DNA of 64,000 nt, taken from the NCBI RefSeq assembly GCF_039822205.1, contig NZ_JBAGBW010000003.1, positions 47,983-111,982 of the forward strand, given 5' to 3'. The notes beneath the pieces are model-generated. The model did no database searches and was not told the DNA's origin. It was given only the letters and a program-made list of their open reading frames with translations. A program made the translations under genes and the position numbers. Shown here piece after piece: positions 7,730 to 16,649 of this stretch (within the stretch, counting starts at the first letter, position 1; every line of letters begins with the position of its first letter). This DNA is from Thermodesulfobium sp. 4217-1. GTDB lineage: Bacteria; Thermodesulfobiota; Thermodesulfobiia; Thermodesulfobiales; Thermodesulfobiaceae.

Positions 7730-9895
7730 TTATCTATTTACCCTTTTTTGCTTTCCTTGATATCTATCGCCTTTACTCTCTGATGGGTCTTCTGAAAGGG
7801 CTTTTATGCTGAGATTTATCTTCCCATTGCTTTCAAGATCGAGTACCTTTACAGTTACTTCGTCACCCAAGCTTAAAACTTCCTCAACATTTTTTACCCT
7901 TGTTTTCGAGAGCTCAGATATGTGAACGAGTCCTTCTTTGCCTGGTGATATTTCAACTAAAGCTCCAAAATTAAAAATCTTTGTTACCTTTCCTGTATAA
8001 ATTTGTCCTGGGATTATCGGTTTTACAAGATTCTGTATAATTTCAATGGTTTTATCCAGGCTCTCTCCAGAATTAGATGCTATAAAAATTTTGCCATCTT
8101 GTTCAATGCTTATCTTGGATCCTGTCTCTTCTATAATTTTTTTAATTATTTTGCCGCCCTGGCCAATTACGTCGCTTATCTTTTCTGGATTAATTTGAAT
8201 CATTTCTATTCTAGGAGCATAGTTTGAAAGCTTTTCTCTTGGGCTTGATATTGTGTTTGTCATCTTGTCTATGATAAATTTTCTACCCTTGTTTGCTTTG
8301 GCAATTGCTCTTACGAGCGCATCAAGAGGTATGCCCGGGACCTTTACGTCCAATTGGAGTGCGCTAACTCCATCAACAGTACCTGTGACTTTGAAGTCCA
8401 TATCGCCTAAAGCATCTTCTAACCCTGTGATGTCAGACAGAATAATGCTGTCTTCCTTTTCATAAATAAGACCCATTGCTATTCCGCCAACGTGTTTTGA
8501 TATTGGCACTCCTGCATCCATTAGCGAAAGAGAAGATCCACATGTAGATGCCATAGAGGATGAGCCGTTTGACTCAAGTATCTCAGAAACCACCCTAATA
8601 GTGTATGGGAAATCTGATTCTTTGGGTAGAACTGGAACCAATGCCTTTTCTGCAAGAGCTCCGTGCCCAATCTCTCTTCTTCCTGGACCCCTGGAGGGTC
8701 TAGCTTCGCCTACACTAAATCCTGGAAAGTTATAATGATGCATATATCTTTTTCTTATTTCGCTATTTGTTTGGTAAAGTGTATCGATTATTTGAGAGTC
8801 CTCTTGAGTCCCCAATGTAGCAATACTAAGGGCTTGCGTCTGACCTCTGGTAAACAAAGCCGAGCCGTGTGCCCTAGGTAATATGCCTACTTGAATTGTA
8901 ATGGTCCTTATTTCGTCGAGATCCCTGCCATCGAGCCTTTTGTTGTTTTTTATAATATAGCTTCTGACTATTTTTTTAAATTTACTCTGAAACGCTTGAT
9001 TCAACAGCAATATATTTGATTCTACGAATTCTATTCCGAATTTTTCAGAGATTTTCGAGATCATCTCTTCTTTTAATGCTTTTTCCAAGTTTTCATAATC
9101 TATTTTGGCTTTGAGCGGGAAGTTATTGGTGATTTCATCCGTTAGAATTTTATCTAAAGCGTCTATAATTTCTTTTGTAGGCTCTTGAATGTAAACAGAG
9201 CTCTTGGATGGATTTATTTTTGAAACGAGGTCTCTTTGTAGATCGCATATATTTTTTATAACAGGGAGCGAAAAGTTTATTGCTTCAATTATCTCTTGTT
9301 CAGGTATTTCTTTGAATCCTCCCTCAATCATCAATATATTCTCTTCTTTTCCAACGATTACAATGTCTATATCGCTATTTGCAATTTGATCTATTGTGGG
9401 GTTTAAAATAAACTTTCCATCAATCTTGCCTACTCTAACTGCGCCTATCGGACCGCCAAATGGGATGTCTGATATACAAAGGGCTGCGCTGGTTGCGATG
9501 ATAGTAAGTACATCTGCTGGAAAATCATTGTCAATTGAGAGCGGGAAAGCTGATATACAGACATCATTTCTAAGTCCCTTGGGAAACAACGGTCTAATAG
9601 AACGGTCTATAATTCTGCTATAAAGTATAGCTCTTTCGCTAGGCCTTCCCTCTCTTTTAAAGAAGCCGCCAGGAAACTTGCCTGCTGCATACATCTTTTC
9701 GTCGAAATCGACTACGAGAGGCATAAAATCTAAATCACTGCGTGCTTCTTTGGACATAGTTGCTGCACTAAATACGATAGTATCACCAGATCTTACTGTA
9801 ACTGAGCCATTAGCTTGTTTTGCCAATAGACCCGTTTCTATATTGATCGTAATGCCTTCTGCGATTTCCTTTGTAAGGCTATATACCTCACTCAT
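7730..9895 (-). CDS. pnp: Polyribonucleotide nucleotidyltransferase (PNPase)
   Basis: Trimeric 3'-5' phosphorolytic exoribonuclease, 721 residues. It contains two RNase PH-like domains (second: RAHGSALFTRGQTQAL), a KH domain (DVIGQGGKIIKKI, about residue 570) and a C-terminal S1 domain (GQIYTGKVTKIFNFGALVE), ending in a short basic tail. The start overlaps the rpsO stop by one base (TAATG), the classic rpsO-pnp coupling. RNA decay is also represented in this window by RNase J and NrnA. Confidence 0.96.
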   Translation of the reverse strand: MSEVYSLTKEIAEGITINIETGLLAKQANGSVTVRSGDTIVFSAATMSKEARSDLDFMPLVVDFDEKMYAAGKFPGGFFKREGRPSERAILYSRIIDRSIRPLFPKGLRNDVCISAFPLSIDNDFPADVLTIIATSAALCISDIPFGGPIGAVRVGKIDGKFILNPTIDQIANSDIDIVIVGKEENILMIEGGFKEIPEQEIIEAINFSLPVIKNICDLQRDLVSKINPSKSSVYIQEPTKEIIDALDKILTDEITNNFPLKAKIDYENLEKALKEEMISKISEKFGIEFVESNILLLNQAFQSKFKKIVRSYIIKNNKRLDGRDLDEIRTITIQVGILPRAHGSALFTRGQTQALSIATLGTQEDSQIIDTLYQTNSEIRKRYMHHYNFPGFSVGEARPSRGPGRREIGHGALAEKALVPVLPKESDFPYTIRVVSEILESNGSSSMASTCGSSLSLMDAGVPISKHVGGIAMGLIYEKEDSIILSDITGLEDALGDMDFKVTGTVDGVSALQLDVKVPGIPLDALVRAIAKANKGRKFIIDKMTNTISSPREKLSNYAPRIEMIQINPEKISDVIGQGGKIIKKIIEETGSKISIEQDGKIFIASNSGESLDKTIEIIQNLVKPIIPGQIYTGKVTKIFNFGALVEISPGKEGLVHISELSKTRVKNVEEVLSLGDEVTVKVLDLESNGKINLSIKALSEDPSESKGDRYQGKQKRVNR

Positions 9896-10167
9896 TATGC
9901 AGTTTCTCTAAGGCCAAGTTTGCCAATCAGCTTTCTGTATCTGTTTATGTCTTTGCCCTTTACATAAGATAGTAGTCTCTTTCTCTGATTGACCATTTTC
10001 AAAAGCCCTCTTTTTGAGTGAAGATCGCTTTTGTGCTCTTTCAAGTGTTCTGCAAGTTTCTCAATACGATAAGTTAATATTGCTACCTGTACTTCTGCTG
10101 AGCCTGTGTCGTTCTCATGCAAACCGAAATCTTCTATTACCTTCTTCTTAAGTTCCTTTTCTAACAT
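9895..10167 (-). CDS. rpsO: Ribosomal protein S15
   Basis: Small-subunit primary binder of 16S rRNA, 90 residues. Signature segments are [28 protein letters not shown] and [10 protein letters not shown] longer frame with an upstream start is possible, but ATG at 10167 has SD AAGGAGG at the right distance and gives the family length. First gene of the run through pnp, nth and the inositol-lipid genes. The 159 bases upstream hold a TTGACT-like -35 at 10264-10269 (minus strand), but I found no convincing -10 or S15 autoregulatory fold. Confidence 0.96.
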   Translation of the reverse strand: MLEKELKKKVIEDFGLHENDTGSAEVQVAILTYRIEKLAEHLKEHKSDLHSKRGLLKMVNQRKRLLSYVKGKDINRYRKLIGKLGLRETA

Positions 10168-10326
10168 AAAATCCTCCTTAAATAATAAATCCACTATCCA
10201 AGCAATGTCGTTTGTAATCTTGCAATGCCTAGATAGGGTAAGTTTGAAAACATATGATATTAGTAGTCAAACATTTAGATCTATTCTATCATAAATGTAT
10301 AATATTCAAAAAGTGAGGTTAAAATT

Positions 10327-10725
10327 TTGATTTTAGGGATTGACGCAGGGAGATATAAGGTTGGTTATGCAATCTTAGGCAATGATTATAAAGTTTTTGT
10401 CAAAGGGATAATATTATTTGATAATTTTAAAAGTGAATTCTCCGAGATTATCCATAATTATGAAATCGAAAATATAATTGTTGGAAGTGGCACGGGGCAC
10501 AATGAAATCGTAAGCTTGATAAAGGAAGTCGATCCTGATTTAAAAGTTATAATAGTATCAGAGATAAATAGTTCTGTAGAGGCAAAGTGGAGATATATAA
10601 ATTCACTAAAAGGGATTAAAGGACTGTTTTATAGAATAATTGGTTATGCTGATAAGCCTGTTGATGACATTTCAGCAGTAATAATAGCTGAAAGATATTT
10701 GAAAGAAAAGGAGAAAAATAATTGA
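10327..10725 (+). CDS. RNase H-fold protein of the YqgF/RuvX-like group
   Basis: Cytoplasmic 132-residue protein starting [15 protein letters not shown], the beta1 signature of the YqgF fold with its first acidic residue, and ending [13 protein letters not shown], which matches the third acidic motif (D-x-x-AA-x-IL). The middle DER motif is not clear ([13 protein letters not shown] may be its remnant). A second, more typical YqgF lies at 50484-50900, so this is a divergent paralogue, perhaps a nuclease with another substrate. Start TTG behind GTGAGGT; the next gene overlaps by 4 bases. A TATAAT at 10298-10303 could be its promoter. Confidence 0.6.
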   Translation: MILGIDAGRYKVGYAILGNDYKVFVKGIILFDNFKSEFSEIIHNYEIENIIVGSGTGHNEIVSLIKEVDPDLKVIIVSEINSSVEAKWRYINSLKGIKGLFYRIIGYADKPVDDISAVIIAERYLKEKEKNN

Positions 10726-11180
10726 GACCAGATTGGGATTCTTACTTTATGCAAATCGCCAATTTAGTAGCCACACGTTCAACCTGTATAAGGAGGAAGG
10801 TTGGCGCAGTCATTGTTAAGGACAAGAGAATATTGTCAACTGGATACAATGGTGTTCCTTCTGGGCTCCAACATTGTTTGGATATAGGCTGTTTAAGGGA
10901 TAAACTGAAGATTCCGTCTGGGGAGCGGCAAGAACTTTGCAGAGGTTTGCATGCTGAGCAAAATGCTATTATTCAAGGGGCGATGTACGGTGTTAGCTTG
11001 ATGGGCTCAGTGATATATGTTACCAATCAACCATGTATAACCTGTGCAAAGATGTTAATTCAATCAGGAATAATTAAAATATATTATCAAGGAGACTATC
11101 CCGATCCTCTTTCTTTGGAGATGTTAGGTGAGGCAAGGATTGAAACGATAAAATTTATTCCTGATGAAAAAGAGGTGTAG
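10722..11180 (+). CDS. dCMP deaminase (ComEB-type)
   Basis: Zinc cytidine/deoxycytidylate deaminase, 152 residues, making dUMP for thymidylate synthesis. Zinc site: HAEQNAI (His and catalytic Glu) and PCITCAK (two Cys). The N-terminal [12 protein letters not shown] and [13 protein letters not shown] are typical. There is an additional conserved Cys/His segment between (HCLDIGCLR), as in dCMP rather than cytidine deaminases. TTG start inside ATTGA, coupling it to the upstream gene; SD within AAAGGAG. Confidence 0.93.
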   Translation: MRPDWDSYFMQIANLVATRSTCIRRKVGAVIVKDKRILSTGYNGVPSGLQHCLDIGCLRDKLKIPSGERQELCRGLHAEQNAIIQGAMYGVSLMGSVIYVTNQPCITCAKMLIQSGIIKIYYQGDYPDPLSLEMLGEARIETIKFIPDEKEV

Positions 11181-11186
11181 TTTATT

Positions 11187-12206
11187 TTGTTATTTCTTAT
11201 GTGCTTAATATCTTTTTTATTTTCACTGCTAAATACAAAATTTGTAATTTTTTTCTCTGAGAAGCTAAAAATCTATGACAAGCCTGATAGTAGAAAAATT
11301 CATAATGAATTAATCTCTCGACTTGGCGGAGTAGGTTTTTTTATACCTTTTTTAATTTCTATGTTTATGTATTCTTTTTTTGTAAAAGGTTTTGAGATTG
11401 TTGATTTTTTAATTTGTATTCTTCCAGTTTTTCTACTTGGGTTATATGACGATCTATTCGGAATTAACCCTCTGGTAAAATTGGCGGCTCAGATTTTCGC
11501 TTCGGTAGTGGCTTTCAATTTAGGATTTCGTATTGATTATATTTATTTTCCCTTTATAGGGTATCTTTTTTTTGGGGGACTTTCCCTTTTTTTTACAATA
11601 TTTTGGTTGGTGGGACTATCTAACGCTCTTAATTTAGTAGATGGCATGGATGGACTTGCGTCTGGAGTCGCTATATTAATATTGTTATCTATGGCAATCG
11701 TTTCATATGTTCTGGACAGAAATTTTGTTTTTGTAATATCGGTATTGCTTCTGTTTTCAATGACAGGTTTTTTTGTCTTTAACATAAACCCTGCAAGGAT
11801 ATTTATGGGCGATAGCGGTTCCTTGACGGTAGGATTTATAATAGGGTTGCTTTCTGTGTCTGGTTTTATGAAGGGGCTTACGCTGGTGACACTCTTTTCT
11901 ATAATAATTATGTTAATAATTCCTGTAGCGGATACCTTATGGGCTATAATAAGAAGATCTATATCAGGGAAATCGATTTTTTCCCCGGATAAAGGACACT
12001 TTCATCATGTACTTTTAGAAAAAGGATGGAGTGTCAGAAAGATTAATTTTTTATTTAGAGGTATAACTGTGGTAGGATCTTTGGTCTTCTTCTTTGTCTT
12101 TCTGCCTCAGGAGTACTTTTTGTTTACTGCTTCTTTTTTGATTTTTGGATATTTCTTTCTGTTTTTAATTGAATCTATTGTTATTGGAGTGAGAAAAAGT
12201 GCATAA
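11187..12206 (+). CDS. Undecaprenyl-phosphate GlcNAc-1-phosphate transferase (WecA/TagO family)
   Basis: Polytopic PNPT enzyme, 339 residues with about ten membrane segments, transferring a HexNAc-1-phosphate from UDP-sugar to undecaprenyl phosphate. Catalytic and metal motifs: GLYDDLFG, NALNLVDGMDGLA, ARIFMGDSGSL and the His motif GHFHHVLLEKGW. These match WecA/TagO rather than MraY. It starts at TTG behind AGAGGTG and overlaps the UDP-GlcNAc 2-epimerase by 8 bases, so both probably act in one surface polysaccharide or teichoic-like pathway. Confidence 0.9.
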   Translation: MLFLMCLISFLFSLLNTKFVIFFSEKLKIYDKPDSRKIHNELISRLGGVGFFIPFLISMFMYSFFVKGFEIVDFLICILPVFLLGLYDDLFGINPLVKLAAQIFASVVAFNLGFRIDYIYFPFIGYLFFGGLSLFFTIFWLVGLSNALNLVDGMDGLASGVAILILLSMAIVSYVLDRNFVFVISVLLLFSMTGFFVFNINPARIFMGDSGSLTVGFIIGLLSVSGFMKGLTLVTLFSIIIMLIIPVADTLWAIIRRSISGKSIFSPDKGHFHHVLLEKGWSVRKINFLFRGITVVGSLVFFFVFLPQEYFLFTASFLIFGYFFLFLIESIVIGVRKSA

Positions 12207-13350
12207 AGCATTGCTAATTTTTGGTACGCGTCCTGAGGCTATTAAAATGGCTCCTCTTTTTTTGGAGTTAAAAGAATCAAAGAATTTTGAACCAATCGTA
12301 GTGGTTACCGCCCAACACAGAGAGATGTTGGATCAGGTTTTAAAGATTTTCAATATTGAGCCCGATTTTGATTTAGACATCATGAAACCAGGCCAGAGCC
12401 TTGAGGGCATAACTATTAGAGCTTTGGAGGGTCTCTCCACCATCATGAGAAAGGTTAGCCCTTCTATCGTTCTTGTTCAGGGAGATACTACGACGACTTA
12501 TGCAGGTGCGCTATCGGCTTTTTACCATAAAGTGCCAGTAGGACACGTGGAAGCAGGACTGAGAACTTATGACAAATTCAACCCTTACCCCGAAGAGATC
12601 AATAGAAGGATGACGACTTGCCTTGCTGATTTGCATTTTGCTCCAACTATTACATCTTTTAACAATCTAATTAGAGAAAACGTTAAAAAAGATGATATAT
12701 ACATCACTGGAAACACCGTGATCGATTCTTTACTAAATATATCCAAAAGAGATTATGATTTCCCACCTGCATTAAACCCAATAATAAACTCTTCACTAAG
12801 GAAGATTTTGATTACTGCCCATAGAAGAGAGAATTGGGACGAGATGAAGAATATTTTTTCAGCAGTTAAAAAGTTAGTTGAAAATTTTAATGATATACAA
12901 ATAGTTTTTCCAGTTCATATGAATCCAAAAATAAGACGTGATGCACAGGATATTCTGGGCAATAATCCAAGAATATCCTTGCTTGAGCCCCTTGACTATG
13001 AAACATTTATCCATGTTATGAAGAGCTGCTATCTTATACTTACAGATTCGGGAGGTGTCCAGGAAGAGGCTCCTTCATTGGGCGTGCCCGTGGTCGTTAT
13101 GAGAAAGACTACAGAAAGGCCTGAGGCCCTGAAAGCAAATGCTGTAATATTAAGCGGGACAGATGGAGAAAAGATTTATGACACCACAGCAAAACTCTTG
13201 AGCGATTCTGTTTTTTACTCTTCAATGAAAAAGAAGCTCAATCCTTATGGTGACGGAAGAGCCTCTTTTAGAATATTGAAATCTTTAGAATACTTTTTTG
13301 AGCTTAGTCAAGAAAAGCCTGAAGATTTTCACTATGACTATGAAGAATAA
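12199..13350 (+). CDS. wecB: UDP-N-acetylglucosamine 2-epimerase, non-hydrolysing
   Basis: Interconverts UDP-GlcNAc and UDP-ManNAc, 383 residues. Conserved blocks: FGTRPEAIKMAP, VQGDTTTTYAGAL, GHVEAGLRTYDKFNPYPEE, TAHRRENW and TDSGGVQEEAPSLG. GTG start with SD GGAGTGA. It follows the WecA/TagO-like gene directly, so UDP-ManNAc for a surface polymer linkage unit is the likely use. Convergent with the LUD gene, with only 3 bases between. Confidence 0.94.
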   Translation: MHKALLIFGTRPEAIKMAPLFLELKESKNFEPIVVVTAQHREMLDQVLKIFNIEPDFDLDIMKPGQSLEGITIRALEGLSTIMRKVSPSIVLVQGDTTTTYAGALSAFYHKVPVGHVEAGLRTYDKFNPYPEEINRRMTTCLADLHFAPTITSFNNLIRENVKKDDIYITGNTVIDSLLNISKRDYDFPPALNPIINSSLRKILITAHRRENWDEMKNIFSAVKKLVENFNDIQIVFPVHMNPKIRRDAQDILGNNPRISLLEPLDYETFIHVMKSCYLILTDSGGVQEEAPSLGVPVVVMRKTTERPEALKANAVILSGTDGEKIYDTTAKLLSDSVFYSSMKKKLNPYGDGRASFRILKSLEYFFELSQEKPEDFHYDYEE

Positions 13351-13353
13351 TCT

Positions 13354-13995
13354 TTAAAAACCCAACTCCTCGTTTATTATAAACACGCTAAAAGGGGTAA
13401 GGCTTGGCCTCTTTTCTAATATTGTAGTGATGTTACATGTTCTTGTTGGACCCTGACAATCCATGCATTCACCTGTTACGGTGCACGGATTTGGCCTATT
13501 TAGCCTCTTATTGTTGATTGGGGCTGCGATTGTTTTAATTCTTCTTCTGGCTTCTTCTTCGTCTTTTACTATCTTGTTTGTGCCGGCCAGGATTATAACT
13601 TGCTTTGGTCCAAATATCATTGATGCAACTCTGTTTCCCACTCCATCAGTGTTTACAAGTTTTCCATCAAGAGTTATTGCGTTTGATCCTGTCATAAAAG
13701 TATCGCAAGTTAGCTGTTTTCTTCTTAAGTTTAAGACTTCTTCTGAGGAAAGACCAGCTTTATTGTGATCTAAAATTAGATTGCCTCTTTTAGCTAAAAT
13801 TTCGAGTATTCCGAGATTTTGTACTGTGGTAGATCCACCAACGCCTATGATGTCTTTCTCAGGAATCAGTTCTAAGAGCCTTTTTATAAGCTCTTCTCTT
13901 GTGCTAAAAAAATCAGCGTTAAAATTATTTTTTTTCAAAGCTTCTACAACCCGTTTCCCAAACACTTCACCGTGCCATTGCAAATTTGAATCCAT
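13354..13995 (-). CDS. LUD-domain protein (LutC/YkgG-related, DUF162)
   Basis: Cytoplasmic 213-residue protein with the LUD core: IGVGGSTTVQNLGI, GSNAITLDGKLVNTDGVGNR and KQVIILAGTNKIV. The C-terminus adds a cysteine-rich loop (CTVTGECMDC and a later C) seen in a stand-alone LUD subgroup of anaerobes and possibly metal-binding. LUD proteins LutB/LutC take part in lactate oxidation, but no lutA or lutB is adjacent, so the role is unknown. ATG with SD GGAGGGAAG. Divergent from the ATP synthase operon. Confidence 0.8.
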   Translation of the reverse strand: MDSNLQWHGEVFGKRVVEALKKNNFNADFFSTREELIKRLLELIPEKDIIGVGGSTTVQNLGILEILAKRGNLILDHNKAGLSSEEVLNLRRKQLTCDTFMTGSNAITLDGKLVNTDGVGNRVASMIFGPKQVIILAGTNKIVKDEEEARRRIKTIAAPINNKRLNRPNPCTVTGECMDCQGPTRTCNITTILEKRPSLTPFSVFIINEELGF

Positions 13996-14167
13996 TTTCT
14001 TCCCTCCAATTAAAAATTGTTATAGTTAATGATATCACTAAATATAATTGTTTTTTTAAATTTAAAGGCTTTATATCATAAATAAATTTTTATTAATTTG
14101 AGAAATAAAGTTTCTATTAATATAAATCTTATTTATTTAGAAAATTAAGATTGTTCTGACAAAAGTA

Positions 14168-14196
14168 GTGACATTTGACAATATTAAAATTACAAT
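14168..14196 (+). promoter_or_regulatory. Probable promoter of the ATP synthase operon
   Basis: GTGACA (14168-14173), 17-base spacer, TACAAT (14191-14196), five of six consensus bases in each hexamer. It lies about 87 bases before atpZ in the 287-base AT-rich gap between the divergent LUD gene and atpZ. A second TTGACA at 14232-14237 has only a poor -10 (TAACCT). No other structured element was seen in this gap. Confidence 0.45.
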
Positions 14197-14282
14197 GTTG
14201 GAGATCTAATTAGTATGTAAAATTTTATTATTGACATGATAAGAAAAATCTATTAACCTATAAGTGATTTTTGTAGTTAGGG

Positions 14283-14501
14283 GTGAGTTCTATAAAAAAA
14301 ATTAAAAAAGAACAAATCCCGCCTTTACATGTAGCTCAGTTGGGCTTTAACGTTTTAGGATCAACTTTAGGAGGGCTTTTATTAGGGTGGTTTTTGCAAG
14401 AGAAATTAGGATTTGGAATAGTAGGTTTTCTGTTTGGGCTCTTACTAGGAGTTTTTTCTGGATTATGGATTATTTTAAAGCAAATTTTAAATCAAAAATG
14501 A
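14283..14501 (+). CDS. AtpZ/AtpI-like small membrane protein of ATP synthase operon
   Basis: 72 residues with two hydrophobic helices separated by a short loop (GGLLLGWFLQEKLGFG). AtpZ/AtpI proteins head many F-type operons and are linked to Mg2+ transport or c-ring assembly. Position directly before atpB supports this. Start is doubtful: the GTG at 14283 lies inside the best SD (TTAGGGGTGA, 14277-14286), and the codon at optimal spacing is ATA at 14292, which would shorten the protein by three residues. Confidence 0.7.
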   Translation: MSSIKKIKKEQIPPLHVAQLGFNVLGSTLGGLLLGWFLQEKLGFGIVGFLFGLLLGVFSGLWIILKQILNQK

Positions 14502-14517
14502 AAGGGGGTGAAAAGAG

Positions 14518-15273
14518 TTGCATATCGCAGAAGAATTTATGTTACACAAGATCATTCCAATAAACATTGCTGGTTTTGATTTAAGCATTACACAGGCAGT
14601 TTTATGGATGTGGATAGCGTCTGTTATTATGCTGCTGTTTTTGTTTTATTGCAGCAAGAACATGACGGTTATACCTTCTAATAGGCTGGTTACAATGTTT
14701 GAAGTTTTTGTCGACTTTGTCAAAAAGGACATGGTAGAGAGTTTTATGCACGGGCAAGATGTAGAGAGATTCTTCCCACTAATAGCATCTATGTTTTTCT
14801 TTATTTTTGCATCAAACTTCATAGGAATTATCCCTGGGACTTATACTCCGACGAGCAACATCAATACAACTGCTGTCCTGGCTATATTTGTGTTTATCCT
14901 TTATAACGTTCTGGGAGTTATTAGGAACGGTGTAGGCGGATATCTAAAAAGTATAGTTGTTCCTGGTCTTCCTGCTCCTATTATTCCGGTTGTTTTTGTC
15001 ATAGAGGTATTTAGCCACTTTGCAAGGCCTCTTTCATTGGCAATAAGGTTATTTGCCAATATGATGGCTGGACACATTATAATCGGTGTTTTGATTTATC
15101 TTGCACTGCTTGCGACAGGAGCATTTATGGGTGGCATAATGCTCGGGTCTGTTTCTTTCGCTGCTTCTGTGGGAATGTATTTCTTGGAAGTTTTTGTAAA
15201 ATCACTTCAAGCGATAATCTTTGCTGTTTTAACATCAATGTATATTGCTGGTGCTGTTGCACCTGAACATTAG
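14518..15273 (+). CDS. atpB: ATP synthase F0 subunit a
   Basis: Stator channel subunit, 251 residues, five to six membrane helices. The essential stator arginine is in HFARPLSLAIRLFANMMAGH (second Arg). NFIGIIPGTYTPTSNINTT is the conserved segment after the second helix. TTG start with SD GGGGGTG. It provides the ion half-channels facing the c ring encoded by the next gene. Confidence 0.95.
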   Translation: MHIAEEFMLHKIIPINIAGFDLSITQAVLWMWIASVIMLLFLFYCSKNMTVIPSNRLVTMFEVFVDFVKKDMVESFMHGQDVERFFPLIASMFFFIFASNFIGIIPGTYTPTSNINTTAVLAIFVFILYNVLGVIRNGVGGYLKSIVVPGLPAPIIPVVFVIEVFSHFARPLSLAIRLFANMMAGHIIIGVLIYLALLATGAFMGGIMLGSVSFAASVGMYFLEVFVKSLQAIIFAVLTSMYIAGAVAPEH

Positions 15274-15319
15274 TTTTTGTTTCACAACTTTAATTAAAAA
15301 TTTTTGGAGGTGTTTTTAA

Positions 15320-15571
15320 ATGGATGCAGTAAGTATAAATCTTGGTTTGGCTCAGTTGGGCGCAGGTGTTGCTATTGGATTTGCCGCTGCTGGTGGTGGC
15401 GCAGGAATGGGTATATTGGGTGGATATTTTTTGACCGCTCTTGCAAGACAGCCAGAACTTCTTGGACCACTACGTACCTATATGATTTTGGTATTGGTCT
15501 TTATTGAAGCTCAGGTTCTTTATGGTTTTACTGTTTCTATGATCCTTTTGTTTGCTGCTCCTAAGCATTAG
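15320..15571 (+). CDS. atpE: ATP synthase F0 subunit c
   Basis: 83-residue hairpin proteolipid. Helix 1 has the glycine-rich GGGAGMG motif, the polar loop is ARQPE, and helix 2 holds the ion-binding Glu in FIEAQVLYG. Sodium-type rings need a Gln in helix 1 and Ser-Thr after the Glu; here these positions are non-Gln and Ala-Gln, so proton coupling is more likely (inference from family rules). SD GGAGG lies 9 bases before the ATG. Confidence 0.95.
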   Translation: MDAVSINLGLAQLGAGVAIGFAAAGGGAGMGILGGYFLTALARQPELLGPLRTYMILVLVFIEAQVLYGFTVSMILLFAAPKH

Positions 15572-15602
15572 TCTTTTATTCTTTTAAGGGAGATCTAAAA
15601 AA

Positions 15603-16088
15603 ATGATGAATTTTGAATTTGGTCTGGAGTTCTGGACTATTGTCTCCTTTTTTATATTCTTCTTTCTATTTGCAAAGTTTGTTGTTCCACCAATAAATAA
15701 TGCTCTTAAAGAGAGAGAAAAGGCTATTGCAGGGGCGATAGAGCAGGCTCGAAATGAAAGAGAAGAGGCAGAAAAGCTCTTACAAGAATCAAAAAAAGAA
15801 CTTGAGGAAACAAGGGCTCGTTCTTCAAAGATTGTAGAAGAGGCAAGAGCTTATGCTGATGATGTTAAGAATGACATTGTTAAAAAAGCAAAAGATGAAG
15901 CACAGAAAATAGTTGAAAATGCTTCCAAAGATCTTGATAGAGCGAAGGCAGAAGTAATAGCTGAGCTAAAAGTGGAAGTTGTTAATCTTACCATTACTCT
16001 TGCAGAAAAACTCCTTGAGAAAGAAATGGACAAAACCGTACAAACAAAATTTGTTACAGAATATTTACAAAAAATGGGTAAGAACTAA
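15603..16088 (+). CDS. atpF: ATP synthase F0 subunit b
   Basis: 161 residues: one N-terminal membrane helix, the PPINNALKERE bend, then a long charged coiled coil (about residues 35-150) rich in Glu, Lys and Ala that forms the peripheral stalk. Only one b-type gene is present, so the stalk is presumably a homodimer. Two consecutive ATG codons (15603, 15606) follow SD GGGAGAT. The next gene starts one base after its stop. Confidence 0.94.
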   Translation: MMNFEFGLEFWTIVSFFIFFFLFAKFVVPPINNALKEREKAIAGAIEQARNEREEAEKLLQESKKELEETRARSSKIVEEARAYADDVKNDIVKKAKDEAQKIVENASKDLDRAKAEVIAELKVEVVNLTITLAEKLLEKEMDKTVQTKFVTEYLQKMGKN

Positions 16089-16089
16089 G

Positions 16090-16632
16090 ATGGACAATAG
16101 CTATGTCTTAGCAAAGAGATATGCAAGGGCTTTTTTGTCTATTCTTAAGGAAAAGAATTCAGACTTGCAAGGTGTGGTAGACGAAACACAAACTCTTCTT
16201 CAAAGCTTTAAGGATACAGGTCTTGACAAAATAATTGTGAATCCTGTTCTCGATTTAAGCATGAAGAAGAGTCTAATTGAACCTTTAAAAGATAAGATTT
16301 CACAAGATATTTATGCTTTTGTGGAATTTCTTATCGACAAAAATAGATTTACATTGCTCCCTTTCATTTTAGAATCTCTTGAAGAAACGTTAAATGAGGA
16401 GCGTGGCAGGATTATTGCCAATCTTGAGGTTGCTTCGCCATTGACTGACGATTTGAAATTAAATTTTTCAAATTATTTCAAAACAAAGTTTGATGCGAAA
16501 AGCGTCGAGATTATAGAAGTTGTCAACGAAAAGATCATTGGTGGTTTTAGGGCAAAAATTGGAGATTATCTTATTGATGCAAGCGTTAGGGGGTCCTTGG
16601 AAAAAGCCAAGAGACTTCTTTTAGCTAACTGA
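16090..16632 (+). CDS. atpH: ATP synthase F1 subunit delta
   Basis: 180-residue OSCP-type subunit joining F1 to the b stalk. [12 protein letters not shown] at the N-terminus and the C-terminal [21 protein letters not shown] block are diagnostic. The frame extends upstream into atpF, but ATG at 16090, just after the atpF stop, gives the usual length. Confidence 0.93.
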   Translation: MDNSYVLAKRYARAFLSILKEKNSDLQGVVDETQTLLQSFKDTGLDKIIVNPVLDLSMKKSLIEPLKDKISQDIYAFVEFLIDKNRFTLLPFILESLEETLNEERGRIIANLEVASPLTDDLKLNFSNYFKTKFDAKSVEIIEVVNEKIIGGFRAKIGDYLIDASVRGSLEKAKRLLLAN

Positions 16633-16649
16633 AGGGAGGTGTTGTTTTT

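Noticed and set aside
14232-14265. Second ATP synthase promoter (TTGACA at 14232)
   Set aside because: The -35 is perfect, but TAACCT at 17 bases is poor and TATAAG is 22 bases away; GTGACA-N17-TACAAT upstream is a better pair.
15320-15571. Sodium-dependent c ring
   Set aside because: The helix-1 Gln and the Ser-Thr after the helix-2 Glu needed for Na+ binding are missing; a proton type is more likely.
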